From Dermanyssus gallinae (lineage: Eukaryota; Arthropoda; Arachnida; Mesostigmata; Dermanyssidae): a stretch of 64,000 bases of DNA. The stretch's first letter is position 1; every line of letters starts with the position of its first letter. A program made the position numbers and the translations under genes. Shown in pieces: positions 11,851 through 24,169 of the stretch. Under the pieces are notes generated by a model that ran no database searches, was not told the DNA's origin, and saw nothing but the letters and a program-made list of their open reading frames with translations. The DNA lies in contig QVRM01005404.1 of assembly GCA_003439945.1 (NCBI GenBank), forward strand, positions 372,001 to 436,000, given 5' to 3'.

Positions 11851-12329
11851 TACTGAATAGCGAGTCAAGGCGGATGCGAGCTGAAACATGCGGGATGTGA
11901 TCAAGTCATTTGAATAAATTTGAACAATGCTCTAAAACAACTAGTTTTTTCGTATTACCCAAGTAGCATTAGAGTAACTTACATACAACCAATATCATAA
12001 ATAACATTTCTTGCTAATTCTAGAATTAAAAGATACGAAATGTCGTAACAACCAAATGTATTGAATTCTGAATATGCCTTTTTAGGGTCATGTAATGAGA
12101 CATCTAGGGACTCGAATGGAGCGGTGGTCGGGCGTGATTGCGCGCATACGCGGTAGCCTGCGCATCACGGAGAGGAAAAGCAGGCAGTTGTGTGTCCCAC
12201 ACCATTGATGCGTCAGTGTGTGTGAGGACAAAATGGTGTTCCCATTGCAAAATTCGATTATTACGGAGGAGTGAGGTGTAATCAGATTTCTGACTGCTTA
12301 AGGTGTTCATAACAGGAAGGTGTTCAACA
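11851..12329. other. No gene seen
   Basis: AT-rich DNA with no recognisable coding or structural signal. A 68-codon minus-strand frame at 12104-12310 has no known motif. Confidence 0.5.
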
Positions 12330-13070
12330 GCCTGACATTTATCGCAGGGATGGTGCCTGTGTAGGGGGAAAGACTATGTGTCCGACAAGTCACTGAGAAA
12401 GTAGAGTGGCCGTTTTTGCGAAGGCCGGGAGCGTTTGAGCGATGATCTGAGACCAGGCTAGACAAACACGGTTAAACTGATCGACAAGGTGAACGACCTA
12501 ACGAGATGTGATCTGCGTGTCACAATGCGAATGTTGGCAGTGATGGTGGGACCCAGCGTTGGAACAATGTGGATAATTGCTCACGAAGGGAGTAATTTTG
12601 CTCCACAATAACGCGCGTCCACACTTCTCCAGGGTCACACAAGTTGTCAAGCCTGGTAGCGTGGTGGCATGCGTCTGCGCCTCGCGACCGGAGGAGACAA
12701 ATAGGTGCGCGGGTTCGAGCCCCATCATTGCACATTTGTCTTTATGGGCTCCGTCTATGAAGCAATGCGAAAAGCAGTCCCGTGGACGTTAAATCTTAGC
12801 TAAGAGTCAGCCCAGAAAGGATTTTTTTAGAGTCACACGAGTTGTATTGGCCAAGTTCATGTGGGGCAGTTTGAGGATCCGAGTTCCATCAGTTTGGTCT
12901 GCTAAACAACACCTCAAAGGGCGGCGTTTCAACTAGTACGACGAACTGGGCACAGGTCAACCCTGGCTTATGTCACAGCCACGCGAACTCTGGGAAAGAG
13001 AATTCTTTGGCTCGTGAAATAGTGGGATTATCGTACCTAGGTCTTTAGTGATTACTTTGAATAAAATTCC
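12330..13070 (+). pseudogene. Mariner-family transposase remnant
   Basis: Three blocks match mariner transposase in order. At about 12,400-12,580 is a helix-turn-helix region (EGRERLSDDLRPGQ...LTRCDLRVTMRMLA). At 12,577-12,645 is the second catalytic block (GVILLHNNARPHFSRVTQ), where the usual Asp of HDNARPH is Asn. At about 12,900-13,060 is a C-terminal block (KQHLKGRRFN...SQPRELWERE). The middle of the catalytic domain is deleted between the first two blocks. A tRNA-like SINE sits between the second and third. Stops and frame changes are present throughout. Terminal inverted repeats were not located. Confidence 0.75.
12645..12740 (+). mobile_element. tRNA-derived SINE head inside the mariner remnant
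   Basis: An RNA polymerase III A-box-like sequence (TGGTAGCGTGG, 12654-12664) is followed by a good B box (GGTTCGAGCCC, 12712-12722) at tRNA-like spacing. The block interrupts the mariner coding homology right after RVTQ. The middle does not form an obvious full cloverleaf by eye, so a SINE is favoured over a functional tRNA gene. The downstream extent is uncertain. Confidence 0.6.
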
Positions 13071-13117
13071 AATTATACCCATAGTGTCGTTTTATACCTT
13101 TTATTTAAACACCCCTA

Positions 13118-13125
<8 letters not shown>

Positions 13126-13184
<59 letters not shown>
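13126..13184. repeat. (TA)n microsatellite
   Basis: A nearly pure TA dinucleotide array of about 59 bp. Confidence 0.95.
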
Positions 13185-13187
<3 letters not shown>

Positions 13188-13451
13188 TTTATAACATCTA
13201 GGTCTAATTGACAGTTTATAATAATGCTAGTAAAAACATAGACTTTACAGTATTTATCTGCAAACCACAGTGCCTTTACTGTGTGCCTTAATCAATCAAC
13301 CTATTTTTGACCAACGCAGTAATGGGTGTTTATGACTTCATGTATAATTTCTAATAGTCATAGCAGCGTCGTCAATAGATACCGTAAGAATTGCTATACT
13401 TTCAAATATAACAAAGCACTAACACGAAGCATTATTACGTCACCTTAAATC

Positions 13452-13490
13452 GTTAAATGCAAAGTTATTGCGACATAAACAATACGTTTA
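13452..13490 (+). repeat. Possible 3' tail fragment of the 1.1-kb LINE family
   Basis: The stretch AAATGCAAAGTTATTGCGA and the following ATAAACAATACG closely match the 3' end of the LINE at 3.97-3.99 kb (AAATGCAAAATTATTGCGA, ATAAACAATATG). It may be a very short 5'-truncated insertion. The short length limits confidence. Confidence 0.4.
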
Positions 13491-14300
13491 AAAAAAATCG
13501 TTAAACTGTTGTACGTAGTTGCTAAGTTGTTGGATACTCTTGGCAAAACGGCCCAGCAATTCCCGAGTAGTATTTGTTTTAAATAAATGATTGTGGTTTA
13601 GTGTTAGTATGAACTATACAGAAGAGAATACGCATGCCATGCTGTGTGGTGCTATAAATAAACGTGCAGTGCGAAATTTCATGGGTCCTCACGATTGACT
13701 CTCTGGCAGACGTCCCCCCAGTTTCCCGTTTTGCGCTTTAAGTGCCTTTAAAGTCTTCTAACGTAGTTCTCGGTGTTCACACTGTGCACTAAGTAATTCA
13801 AAGGAGTACTGCTGCGTCTGACAGGTGTCCGCCCAAATACTGTCATTGTGAGCCTGAGTACGCCTGAGCAACCTACTTACTTTCTCCTCCTACTCACGTT
13901 TTCTTCGTTCTAACGCCAGCAGCAGCAGCGGCTGCTTCAGCCGAGAACGACAGTTATAAGGCGCTGTGGACAATAGAGTAGCTCACAACTACGAACTTTT
14001 TTTCGCCTACTTTGGTTACGTGAAGAGGCAACTCGCCAAGATTCTCTCTCGATGAGAAGTAACCGAGCCACACCCCCCCCCCCCCAACGAGGTCGAATAG
14101 AGGACGAGTATCCTGCATACGCTATATGAGTGCAGCGCCCCGCCACTACTATGTCTGCTGCTGCTGTTGCTGTTTCTCGCGTTGGCGCTAGTGTCGCCGG
14201 CGCCTACGGCGACATTTAGCGACAACAGAGGCCGACGGAAATACAGCAGCGGCCATGATGCCCTTGACGTTGCAGAGTCATAAGCGGATAACCACTGCTG
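13491..14300. other. No gene seen; short poly-C run
   Basis: No coding region was recognised. A poly-C run lies near 14,071-14,084. The overlapping minus-strand frames at 13.9-14.2 kb look like chance ORFs. Confidence 0.5.

Positions 14301-14334
<34 letters not shown>
14301..14334. repeat. (TA)n microsatellite
   Basis: TA dinucleotide array. Confidence 0.9.
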
Positions 14335-14337
<3 letters not shown>

Positions 14338-14677
14338 ACATCGCAACGGCTATGGCACGACAGGAAAACTATGGGCAAGTGGCATAAGGTAGCGCCGGTA
14401 GTAGCGTCGCCCTTAGTAGACAGTCCAGAACAATGAACGTAAGCGCAATACGCCCACTATTTGGCACAGCAGCAGCAACAACGCTCGATTTCAAGGAGCG
14501 GCTAATTGTCTTAGGTCTTTGCTCTAACATTGCGCACAATGGCTCGGCTAGCCACCTTGTAGCCAAGGTTTATGAACGCTGTAGCAGATGTTGTCTCGTG
14601 ACACGAAATGGGTATGCACTCCAAACTTGCCAAATATCTGCATGATATAATCAAACTACGCGCGTCTACATAAACAC

Positions 14678-14683
<6 letters not shown>

Positions 14684-14710
<27 letters not shown>
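14684..14710. repeat. (TA)n microsatellite
   Basis: TA dinucleotide array just upstream of the R1-clade fragment. Confidence 0.9.
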
Positions 14711-14713
<3 letters not shown>

Positions 14714-14724
14714 GATAGAGCCTT

Positions 14725-15275
14725 TTCTGCAGCCTGCCAACAGAGGTCCCTGGACTCGCCGGATCATCCCTATGACCTAATTAAATAGTTCAACAGAAAG
14801 CATGGTCACGTCACCTATTACCTGACGCAGGTACTAACGGGACACGGATGCTTCTAGAGGTACTTGCACAGGATAGGTAAAGTCGTTGAGCCTACGTGTG
14901 TTACATGTGGCACTGGCGAGTTTGACAATGTCACTCACACTGTCTTCCCCTGCCCAGCATTTGAAACAGCACGAGCAGACAGGAGGGCAGTGGTGGCCTC
15001 GGGCATGCCGGTAACCGACCTGGTCGACGCCATACTCCAAAACGAGGAGAACTGGAAACAGGGAATGGGTCTGGTGGAAGGCGTAATGAGGCTGAAGAAC
15101 GAACTAGAGCGAGTACAGGAGGCCGCGAGCCGACGGCAAGGGGCGTCCACAGCGAGCAGCTAACGCCGACCGAGGAAAAGTCTAAAGAATTACAGGAAGA
15201 GGAATCTCCATTTTTCAGTGATGTAAAACGAAAGTGTACCGCTGGAAATAGCTATTTCAATAAAAACCTTATATT
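14725..15275 (+). pseudogene. R1-clade LINE ORF2 C-terminal fragment
   Basis: A 5'-truncated LINE copy that keeps only the C-terminal end of ORF2. Pieces include WTRRIIP, then YLTQVLTGHGCF, a stop, and RYLHRIGKVVEPTCVTC with VTHTVFPCPAFE. The TGHGCF segment followed by C-x2-C and HT-x3-C is the C-terminal zinc motif typical of R1/TRAS-type LINEs. The open part runs to the TAA at 15161-15163. A polyadenylation signal AATAAA follows near 15,259. The reading is broken at the early frameshift near 14,780 and by the TAG after GHGCF. Confidence 0.8.
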
Positions 15276-18200
15276 AAACAACGCCTTTTCTACAAAATAT
15301 ATATTTGCGGTTACAAAATTCCGTATAATTAACAATGTGTTGTAATTATATAAACTAAATAGTTACTATTATTAGTATTATTGAGTTGTCACTATCGCGG
15401 CTGTCTAGCACGCGTTCAGGCGTCATGTGTTTCTCGCTTCAAGTCATCTAACGGGAGCCCCTTTCGAGATCATACACCAATTACGACCGACTGAGCAACT
15501 GCGTCTAAGAAATGTCGGCAAATATCGTCTCACTTCTCGCGCTGAACAAACCCCTGTTGAGATTTCAAAATTGCTTTGTTTTTGAAAAGAGACAGTTTAC
15601 AATATTTTGGCTAGGTGCAATTGATTGGATTGTTGCGAGGACCTCGGAGACCAATTGTATACTGTTGACAGCGTATTTACCGTACATGCAAAAATAAAGC
15701 GACAAAGTAACAGATCCAGAGCTTGTCTCTATTGAGACGGAGCAAAGTCTCAGAGTGTGGTGTCTAGTGAAGGAGACGTGGTGACACCATATTTCCAAAA
15801 ACCAAAATCACAGCCAAACTGTGATTCAAGATATGTATGCACACATTTTGAACCCATGTAAACCCATGTAAAAATTCTGTGTCTATTCGTTTGAAACGAC
15901 GTGCAGCAGAACTTATTATGCAGGGTGTTTTACAGGGTTTTAACGTACAAAGATTTTACAGGGTCTGGCAAGAAAGAAACCCTCGGCGTCTACCTATTTT
16001 TCGTCGTGTCGAAATGGTCCTCATGGCAGACAATATGCAGGTAAAAAAGCAAACACTGTGCAGGTAAATAAAAGCATCCAGTCTGGCGCAATGACACAAG
16101 TATAAATCAATCGGTTACATCGAAACGGGCACTTCTTTAGAGACACCCGGATGACAATTTTTTTTATAACCTGCAAATCAAATGATAAGACTATTTAAAG
16201 TAGCAGCTGTACTCACACACACACACTAAGTTCCATAAACTCCAGGACTGAATGTTTATGCACGGAGAAAGGCGTTTGTGGCCAGCGGACTATCTTTTGC
16301 GCATATTTGAAACTACCCAGACTAAAGAATCTTTTTATTACCAATATATACCAGAGTTTTGTTATTAAGATCATCATAGATGCTGAAACATGTAAACATT
16401 CCAGTATTCTCGGTTTCCGAAAAGACAATCGGCAGAGTGGCGAACGTCTGAAGGTGGCCGCCTCACAAATGTGGGATGATCAGTTCCTAATAGCGTCACG
16501 GTTTAACGCGATGTATACAATCACACATCAAGTTTTAGACAAACGCGACATGTATATCAGGTGTGGCAGACGTTTGAACTGAGCGTGCCAGTACTTGTCG
16601 TAGAAATGGAGAAACAAGATTCCGTACTGTAACAAATCATTTCTAGTTTAGGAAATGGGCGACTGCACAAAACGTACGCATGTCTCACACTATGGATTTT
16701 TTTATTCATAATGTTAAATAATTTTATCATGGGGACTTTTGAGTGCGTTTTATTGACAACATAACTGTTTTTTTGTACAACAAACGTGACTTATTTATTC
16801 GGTGAGGCTCATGGCCGTGTATAGTTTTGCACTGATACTTCCAAGCATCATTGACATAGAAAATATATATTGTGGATAAGAACACGTACTTTACATGCTT
16901 CTACCTAAATATATTTAAGAAAGCCAGGTTTGTGATACAGTCATACATTTTAGCAGGTTTATTTTCTGCTAATAAAAATAACAGGAACAGCTTTAGTTGA
17001 ACCTATTTCAGACGACCAGCGTCTGAAAATCAGCTGTTTTATAAATGGGCAACATTTGCTTCTTATACAGTAAGTAGCAATGTTATGACGACAGTTACAT
17101 CTAATTTAATTTTGTCATCTGAGATGTTCAATACTTGATCTAGTCTGCACACTGGGCCACGTGCATCGTCGCGGCAGCGGCGTTGGCTAGCAACCACCAG
17201 AAGTCGCTACTCGAAGAAAGAAATTATGTCAGTGTCACTTAGTGCAGCAATGTGCTCTCGTGTGGCGCGTTTTAATCGTCGCCGGCATTTCATTCTGTAG
17301 TTGGCAAAAGCTTATATGACAATTGTTTAATAGTTCTATAAAGTGGTAAGTCTCCGTTTGGCTCACTGTTTCCGTTCGTGTAAGTTTTATATTAACTACT
17401 GTGCCGTTCTCTTGCTGAATAACTGTGTATTGGTCTTTTTCTACTTTGAATTTCACATCCGATTGCTGCTTCTGTCGGAACAAAGAATACAAGTACAGAT
17501 TGGGCATAAAGTCGACAAAAAGGCACCATGAGTGTGCACATAAGTGCAGCAACACTAGTTATGACACTGACAACGGCATTTAATTGCACATCTTTTTTTG
17601 TGTCGTCCCATCAAAAGGTATGGCTATCAATCATATTGCACGCCCATTAACGGTAGCCATGCAGTAAGAAAGGTTCCACCAAACGCAATAGTTAGGGAGC
17701 TAAAATATGTAAAAAAAATCAAAATAGAGTCTAGAGGTGAAAAAACCTTCGCAGTTGTGTCCAGAAAACATCTTCGGCGCAACTGTTTTGTAAGATCAAG
17801 TCTGCATTTTCTCAAGAATCTGTTTGTATTTCGTCATCTGAGGCTCCTTGGGCTCCAAACAAGTGAAATGAGTGGTCGGTTATCTAACCTACCTCTGTAA
17901 TTGCATTCGCTATTTCACTGAGTCGCTAGCTTATTTGACGGTACATCTCAGCTTGGAATAGACTAGACGGATCGGTAGTTAAGTACAATAGCCGATATGC
18001 TAAGAATGGCTCATCTAGAGAAATTCATTAGAAACATTTCTTAAGTGTCACCGACGTCAGGTGTGTTTGTATCAGCCATGCGTGCTAAATACAAGGTAAG
18101 ATCTTGTTAAGGAGCTAGTGCGCTATCCATGGCTGTCATCTACAGGGGTGTCCCCTGTTCGATCTCTGTTGTTGATCGAGGCGAAAATTCGCTCAGAGTT

Positions 18201-19185
18201 GATGATAAGCCATATCGCTGAGAGTCAGCGGCAAATTCAAAATAGCGCTAAGGGTAAAGGCTTACGTCTATATGTCAATCAATCATCGCATGTCATCTCC
18301 GTTTTCTACATCGACCACCAGTGATAGTTTAGCCCACGCTTGGGCAAACGGCACGACGTTTTTTTTAACGCCTATCGTTGAGTGGAGCCCCGCCAGTCAG
18401 GACTAACGCGCCACGATTTGCAAAGCTACACCTCCCTTAATCCTATTAATCCGCTCAATTATGAGAAACTTTTTAGCCTTTTCCAAAGGGAGGTTTACAA
18501 AAATTGTAAGTTGTGCTTAAATTATCGCTACATCCCACCCAAGCTGCTTTGATGGTGTAACAGACCTAACAACCTTTAATTTCTGAAATCGAGGCTGGCA
18601 ATATCTTCTCTGATTCAGGGTCCAAGTATCATGTGCGTATCTCCTGCCATTTGGCTGAACCTGTGGTTTTCAAGCGATAACACCGAGGTGACGGTGCGAG
18701 CTCAGCCCATAAAATCTGAGAATTTTTACCGCCGTAGACTGGAAGCTCATTTTTGTTCATTTGCTGTATAGCAAAAATATACGTGCACTGCGAAAACTAC
18801 CCAGCAAAAAGATAAGTTGTGTGTGAATGAAGCTAACAAGGGAATAAGGATGGCGGTTAGTAGCGTATGAGCGATATGGGCATGTGTATGTGAGCTCAGA
18901 GATGGTCCGCGAGATGGCGTGAAAAGGGCGTGTATAGACGTTGAAACGGCGTGCGCTGAATAACACAGCAAGGATCAAAGCCAAAACGGGCAACATAGAT
19001 GAAAACCTTTTCTAGAACTTCAAAGGCTGGATACCTGGAAGAAGGCCATCTCTAACTTGACTAAATCCATGTAAGCTATGTGGTGCCACGAAATCAGACA
19101 GTAATCATACGAGCCGTGAGGAATTGTTATAAATAGACCACGTTAGCATCATACCCGTCGTGCGTCACAAGAAAATAAAAACTCT
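15276..19185. other. No gene recognised
   Basis: AT-rich DNA with only short open frames, the longest being 106 codons on the minus strand at 17,235-17,555 with no known motif. Opposite-strand frames overlap it. No repeat family, tRNA or transposase block was recognised. Confidence 0.45.
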
Positions 19186-19233
19186 TTACGCGTGCACTTG
19201 TAACTGGCACGCCAGTTACAAGTGCACGCGTAA
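19186..19233. repeat. Perfect 48-bp palindrome
   Basis: Two 23-nt arms (19186-19208 and 19211-19233) are exact reverse complements around a 2-nt centre. The arm begins TTACGCGTGCACTTGTAACT. It would form a cruciform or RNA hairpin. No flanking element was identified. Confidence 0.9.
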
Positions 19234-19267
19234 GAATACTACGACCGTTTCATAGCAGAGGCTCGAA

Positions 19268-19293
19268 TGGTAGTACTTCATAGCAAGTACTAC
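19268..19293. repeat. Small inverted repeat
   Basis: GTAGTACTT and AAGTACTAC flank a short loop (CATAGC). Confidence 0.75.
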
Positions 19294-19305
19294 TATTTGC
19301 GGATA

Positions 19306-19476
19306 CGATTTCCGGATATCAGAGACTAGTGCTCGTTAGAACCAATACTTCTTAACACGATAGGATTAATAACGAAATAATACTTTATTTCATTGCAAGT
19401 ATAATTTCGTTATTAATCTTAAGGTTTTAAAAATGATTGGTTCTAACAAGCTCTAGTCTCTGCTTTCCGGAAATCG
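19306..19476. mobile_element. 171-bp imperfect hairpin, MITE-like
   Basis: The outer arms CGATTTCCGG...AGAGACTAG and CTAGTCTCT...CCGGAAATCG pair. So do TTAGAACCAAT with ATTGGTTCTAA, and ATTAATAACGAAAT with ATTTCGTTATTAAT near the centre. Almost the whole segment folds back on itself, as expected for a miniature inverted-repeat element. No coding capacity. Target duplication not established. Confidence 0.65.
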
Positions 19477-19479
19477 TTG

Positions 19480-21990
19480 CCATAAAATTACAGAGACGAA
19501 AATCAAATCCTTTTTGCCAGAATATGATCTTTATCATTCACTACTCTCATGCAACGTCTACACACATGAACAGTTGCCGTTTGTGTAGCTAACAGCATTG
19601 CCACTATGAAGAGCGATAACGGCGTGGCAACTGTTGAAGAAGAATGCCAAAAAGCGTATGATAATGTTGTAATATTGAAGTTATAATATTAATTGAAGGA
19701 AGGTATTTGCAATTTAATACTCATTAAGAAAGCTGCATACCCGCATAGAAAAAACAGCTCGCAAACCCTAGTCCAGCATATAAGAGATTACGTATAAGGT
19801 AATTGGGATTCACCCAAGTGGTATCCAATTTGCCCAAGTGGACCTGTGAGACATTCAATCAATGAAATAGCCTTGGCAGCATCTAATGGCCTCCAAAAAT
19901 TCCTCAAAAACATATGAAACAGGAAACATAAGAGGTTGATCGAGCCGGATAACCTAAGCCTACAGCTAATAAAAGTGGACTGTGGTCTGACACGCCGGCG
20001 TGTGGAGTCTTCCGAGACTCATCCGATAAGCAAAATTGCGTAGCGGTTCCTTGGACCTATCGATATCGGAGTTTTCTCTGACCACGTAGCGAGACTAATT
20101 AAAGGTAATGAGAAAATGATCGCCTTTGTGGTCAAGCGCAGCATTGGAAAACTTTAAGAGGTCTCTTTCAGAGGCATTCCGCTTATTTTAATTTATATTC
20201 AGGTTAATAAGTTGCATCTGATAGCCATAGAACGAATTACGTTCCTGTGCTACTTCTCAATTCTCTGTATTAAGTTGACGCAGTTTTACAGCAGGCAAAT
20301 ATTAAGGTATTTCGTTAAATTATTGCCAATAATTAGAACGCACTTAGGCTTAAACATTTTTTTCTACAAGTGTTTAAAATAAAAAGTATTTCGGTTCATA
20401 GATAATTAATCATTTTAATTTAACAGTACAACATTTTTTCAGTCTTGGACTAAATTGGAAACTATTACATTACCATGAAAGGGTTAATGAGGTTGCAAAG
20501 GATGCTGACGAAATTTATGCTGTGGTAAATGGCACATACTGTGGGTAAAAAGGTATTTTTTTAAATAGATGAGCAGTTTTCTACTCAGTGGTATAGCTGG
20601 TAGGCAAAAGCTTAGAGGTGCATGTTTCCAACGTTAACAGTAGTTTTAGTAGTCAATGTTTCTGTTAGTTGGCGGTGTTGCCGTATACCAATAGGTACCC
20701 TGTTGTTTCCAATGCGTCAAACGTCTAGCCTATAACATGAAACCAATGTGCTGCTATTGGTACGACACCCGACACGGTGGCGTGATATCCACATTAGTTC
20801 CTGATCTAACGAGGCGAAATCAGATAGTATACAATGATCTGCTATACAGACAAAAAGCCCAATATGCTTTGTCATCAAGCCGCCATGATTTATACTGGCA
20901 GCACTTTTATTCGGGCTAGCCTCTTCGGATGAGAGCGGCCTTCCTCCCCTGAGACAGAAGTGGCAACGTGATCCTCTCGATAAGTGATGATGGACGCAAC
21001 GACAAAACCACCTTTCTGCAACGCTTTTACTACGAGGGTACTATGCACACACACACACACATGTGTTTGAGGGAAAGATAACTCGTATATGAAATACGAA
21101 GCGCTGTTTGCAAAAGATGCATCTAGGGCTTTTTCTCGCTCTCTATCCAGCTGCTGCCTTGCAAGGAGGCTAAAATGCCAGTTAGAACGACCGTTGCATA
21201 TGCTATTTACTTCATCATCACTGTGGCAAAGGTATCAGCATGAGATGGATTTGTAATAAACAGTCAGACCCCAAGCCAGCAGTACAAAGACTATTTTTTT
21301 CTTGAATGTCGAAGTTGAAACAATTAACAGTTTTTTTTATAATTGCGAGTGCATCTTGAGAATTATAAATGCACTAAAGCTGTCGATATTTGGACTTAAT
21401 CTTAAAACGTTTGCTCGGGCTAGCTTTTTTTTTAAATAAAAAGGTCTCTAAAGTCCAATCGAAAGGACTGAAAGGCTAAAATATTATTCACTTGAGACCG
21501 CGGTCTACGAAAGCCAACAGCAATATCTACGGTGACCACATCATACACGGCACATGTAAGTTTTAAGTAACAGATAGATGAATTCACATAAATGTTGCGC
21601 ACTGGGCTAACTTAAACAAAATTGTTTACTTAAGTGTTTTAAACATGGAAATGACATTCTGTCACTATAAAACCGAGAGTAAATACAAATATCTATTTGG
21701 ATATTTTACTATCATAATCACATATTGTGCTTAAAAAGAACAGAAAAGTACGCGCCTAAAATTGACTTGTTTTAACAAAGTTTTGAATCTTGACCTAGTA
21801 CATAATTTTGTCCTATTCTATTTGTTAGCTTTTCAGCAAGGCCATACTAGGCATTTGTGGGCTTTTTCCAGCTAAGAAACTTAGCAGCAGAGCAACACTT
21901 AAATAAGTTCCCAACTAAAGAAGCTGAAATACACAACCAGCGCACTTGCTGCACCGTTTACACGCTTCAATATGTATTCGCAAGCGCGTA
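19480..21990. other. No gene recognised
   Basis: AT-rich DNA without a supported ORF, RNA gene or repeat family. A short (CA)n run lies near 21,048-21,060. Confidence 0.45.
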
Positions 21991-21996
21991 GGCTAA

Positions 21997-22016
21997 CTAT
22001 TATTATTATTATTATT
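21997..22016. repeat. (TTA)n microsatellite at the 5' junction of LINE B
   Basis: ATT/TTA trinucleotide array that directly abuts the first recognisable codons of the downstream RLE element. Confidence 0.8.
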
Positions 22017-24160
22017 GCCAGCATTGAGGATGTTGCCAAGGCACTTCGCACCTTTCCATCCGGTGCGGCGGGAGGCCTCGACGGCCTCACGCCTGACCAT
22101 CTAAAATGCCTTCTCCCTGCCAACGGAGACCACAACGATGTGCTGGAAACACTCGCTAAGGTATGCGACATCATACGTAACGGGCAAGTTCCGGAGACTG
22201 TGAGAAACGTCATATATGGAGGGTGGCTTATTGCCCTGAAAAAGAAAACCGGAGGATACCGACCCATAGCCGTTGGCTGCACCTTGCGTAGACTGGCCAC
22301 AAAGACCCTGCTTCCCCAGGTCAATGTGAAAAACTACCTGCAGCCTCGGCAAATGGGGTACGCCACTCATAATGGTGCAGAAATAATTACCCACACGGCT
22401 CGCACCTTCCTCGAAAACAACGAGAAATGCTGGCTCCTAAAATTTGATTTCAAAAATGCGTTTAACTTAAACAAACGAGGACAACTTTTGGCAGAGGTTT
22501 CCAAGCACGCCCCGGCCCTCTATCCAATGATGCACCAGGCATATAACAGGCCGACTCCTTTGATGTTCGGTGAAGTTGAAATCAGGTCATCAGCCGGTTG
22601 TCAGCAGGGAGACGTAGCGGCTCCTCTTGCGTTTAGCCTGCTGTTGCATCAGTACGTCAAACAGGTGACATCCAAGGTCCCTCTGTTTTACCTCGACGAT
22701 GGGACCCTTCTTGACAACGATCCTTCGGCATTACTCAAAGACATCAAGGATCTCAGAGCGTTCGAGCAATGGAGCGGGATGCAGCCTAACCCATCTAAAT
22801 GCGAGTTATTCCTACAGGGTTTCGAGGACGAAGAGAGACAGCAGGTGATTGCAGAATTTAACAGCAACCTCCCGGGAATCCTTGTAAAGGACCGGTGTGA
22901 ACTGGATCTGCTGGGTACGGCGGTCTTCCCCGAAATGATCGACCCGGTACTGGCCGAGAAGGGAGAACAACTCTCCCGACTTTACCAGAGACTGGGTCAT
23001 CTCGGTAGACATCAAGCCTACTTTCTGCTTCGGCACGCAATGGGAGTACAAACGGATCTGTATGTACTACGGACCTCACCTACCTTCCTTTTGCCGTCAG
23101 AAACTTTGGACCTCGACGACCAAGTGAGGAGAGCCTTGGAAAACATCCTTGACCTGACGCTCGATGATAAGGCATGGATGCAAGCAAGCCTATCGGTCCG
23201 GCTGGGTGGAATGGGCATTCGCTCGGCCACGGACCTTGCCTTGCCCGCTTTTCTTGCTTCGTTGCATAGCTGCGCCTCTGCAGTGGCCGCTACTACCGGC
23301 GGACTCATCAGCCATCAACAAGACGCCATTCGGATCTGGGGCGCGCGTCAGTCTGGTCGTCCTTCTGAGGAACAGGTCACTAGGCAGAAGGGGTGGGACC
23401 AAATCGCCACTCAGGCTACCCACTTAACTCTTCTGTCGGCCTGTGAGTTAGATATAGACGGCATTAGACTGAAAGCGGTTTCATCCGACGCTGCCGGAGC
23501 GTGGCTTGACGTGTTCCGGCCAGTGGCCTCAGACTTGGCATTGCCATGTTTGAGACAGAGGCATGCCCGTGTGGTGGAACGGTGGTAGCCTGCACCGAAT
23601 TAGTTGCACTAAGCTGGCTGGGCTTACGCAGGGCCGCCACGATGCCATTAATTACATCCTCGGGCGCGCTTTCAGACAAGCCGGCTACCGCGTCACACTG
23701 GAGCCTGGTGGACTACAAGCGTCGACCAGACGGCCTTACCAGCCGAGATTGGGACCGCAATCGGCCGCTGGCATGGGACGTCACCGTCTCCGACACGTAC
23801 GCCCTCGGCTATCGTGCACTAGCCAACGCGGGCGTCGGCAACATTATCCACCAACGGGAGATGCACAAACGGCGCTTATACGCGCATCTCTTTGAGGACT
23901 ACGTTGTAATGGCGTTCGGCCTCGAGTCATCTGGCGTTTGGGGCAAGGATGCACTCAAACTGACAAAGGCGCTTGGGAAGAAGCTTTTCGAGGCCACAGC
24001 GGAGCCAAGATCGACCGCTTTCCTTCGACAGAGAGCGTCATTAGAATTACAGAGAGGCAACGCCAAGAGGATGTTGAGTGGTCACCGACACTCAAGCAAT
24101 ATGAATAATATAAGCAATATTGTAGATATTCGAGTAACCGAGCAGTGGCACCACGAATGA
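22013..24160 (+). pseudogene. RLE-type LINE 'B', ORF2, 5'-truncated
   Basis: Homology begins inside the RT fingers (SIEDVAKALRTFPSGAAGGLDGLTPDHLK) right after a TTA microsatellite, so ORF1 and the N-terminus are missing. The RT keeps YRPIAVGCTLRRL, motif A (LLKFDFKNAFNLNKRGQL), motif B (GCQQGDVAAPLAF) and YLDD at 22689-22700. The reading frame is lost after about 23,560 at the Cys/His motif (CPCGGTV). The following nuclease domain is split between two frames: RHDAINYILGRAFRQAG in one, then RRPDGLTSRDWDRNRPLAWDVTV in another, with the PD...D core preserved. A C-terminal block (LRQRASLELQRGNAKRML) ends at 24,160. It is a more divergent subfamily than A, E and F. No 3' TA tail is seen. Confidence 0.88.
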
Positions 24161-24169
24161 TATACCCTC

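Noticed and set aside
12645..12740. Functional tRNA gene
   Set aside because: A and B boxes are good, but no complete cloverleaf with paired acceptor and anticodon stems was found by eye; a SINE head fits better.
17235..17555. 106-codon minus-strand ORF
   Set aside because: No motif, no neighbouring element, and overlapping frames on the other strand; compatible with chance.
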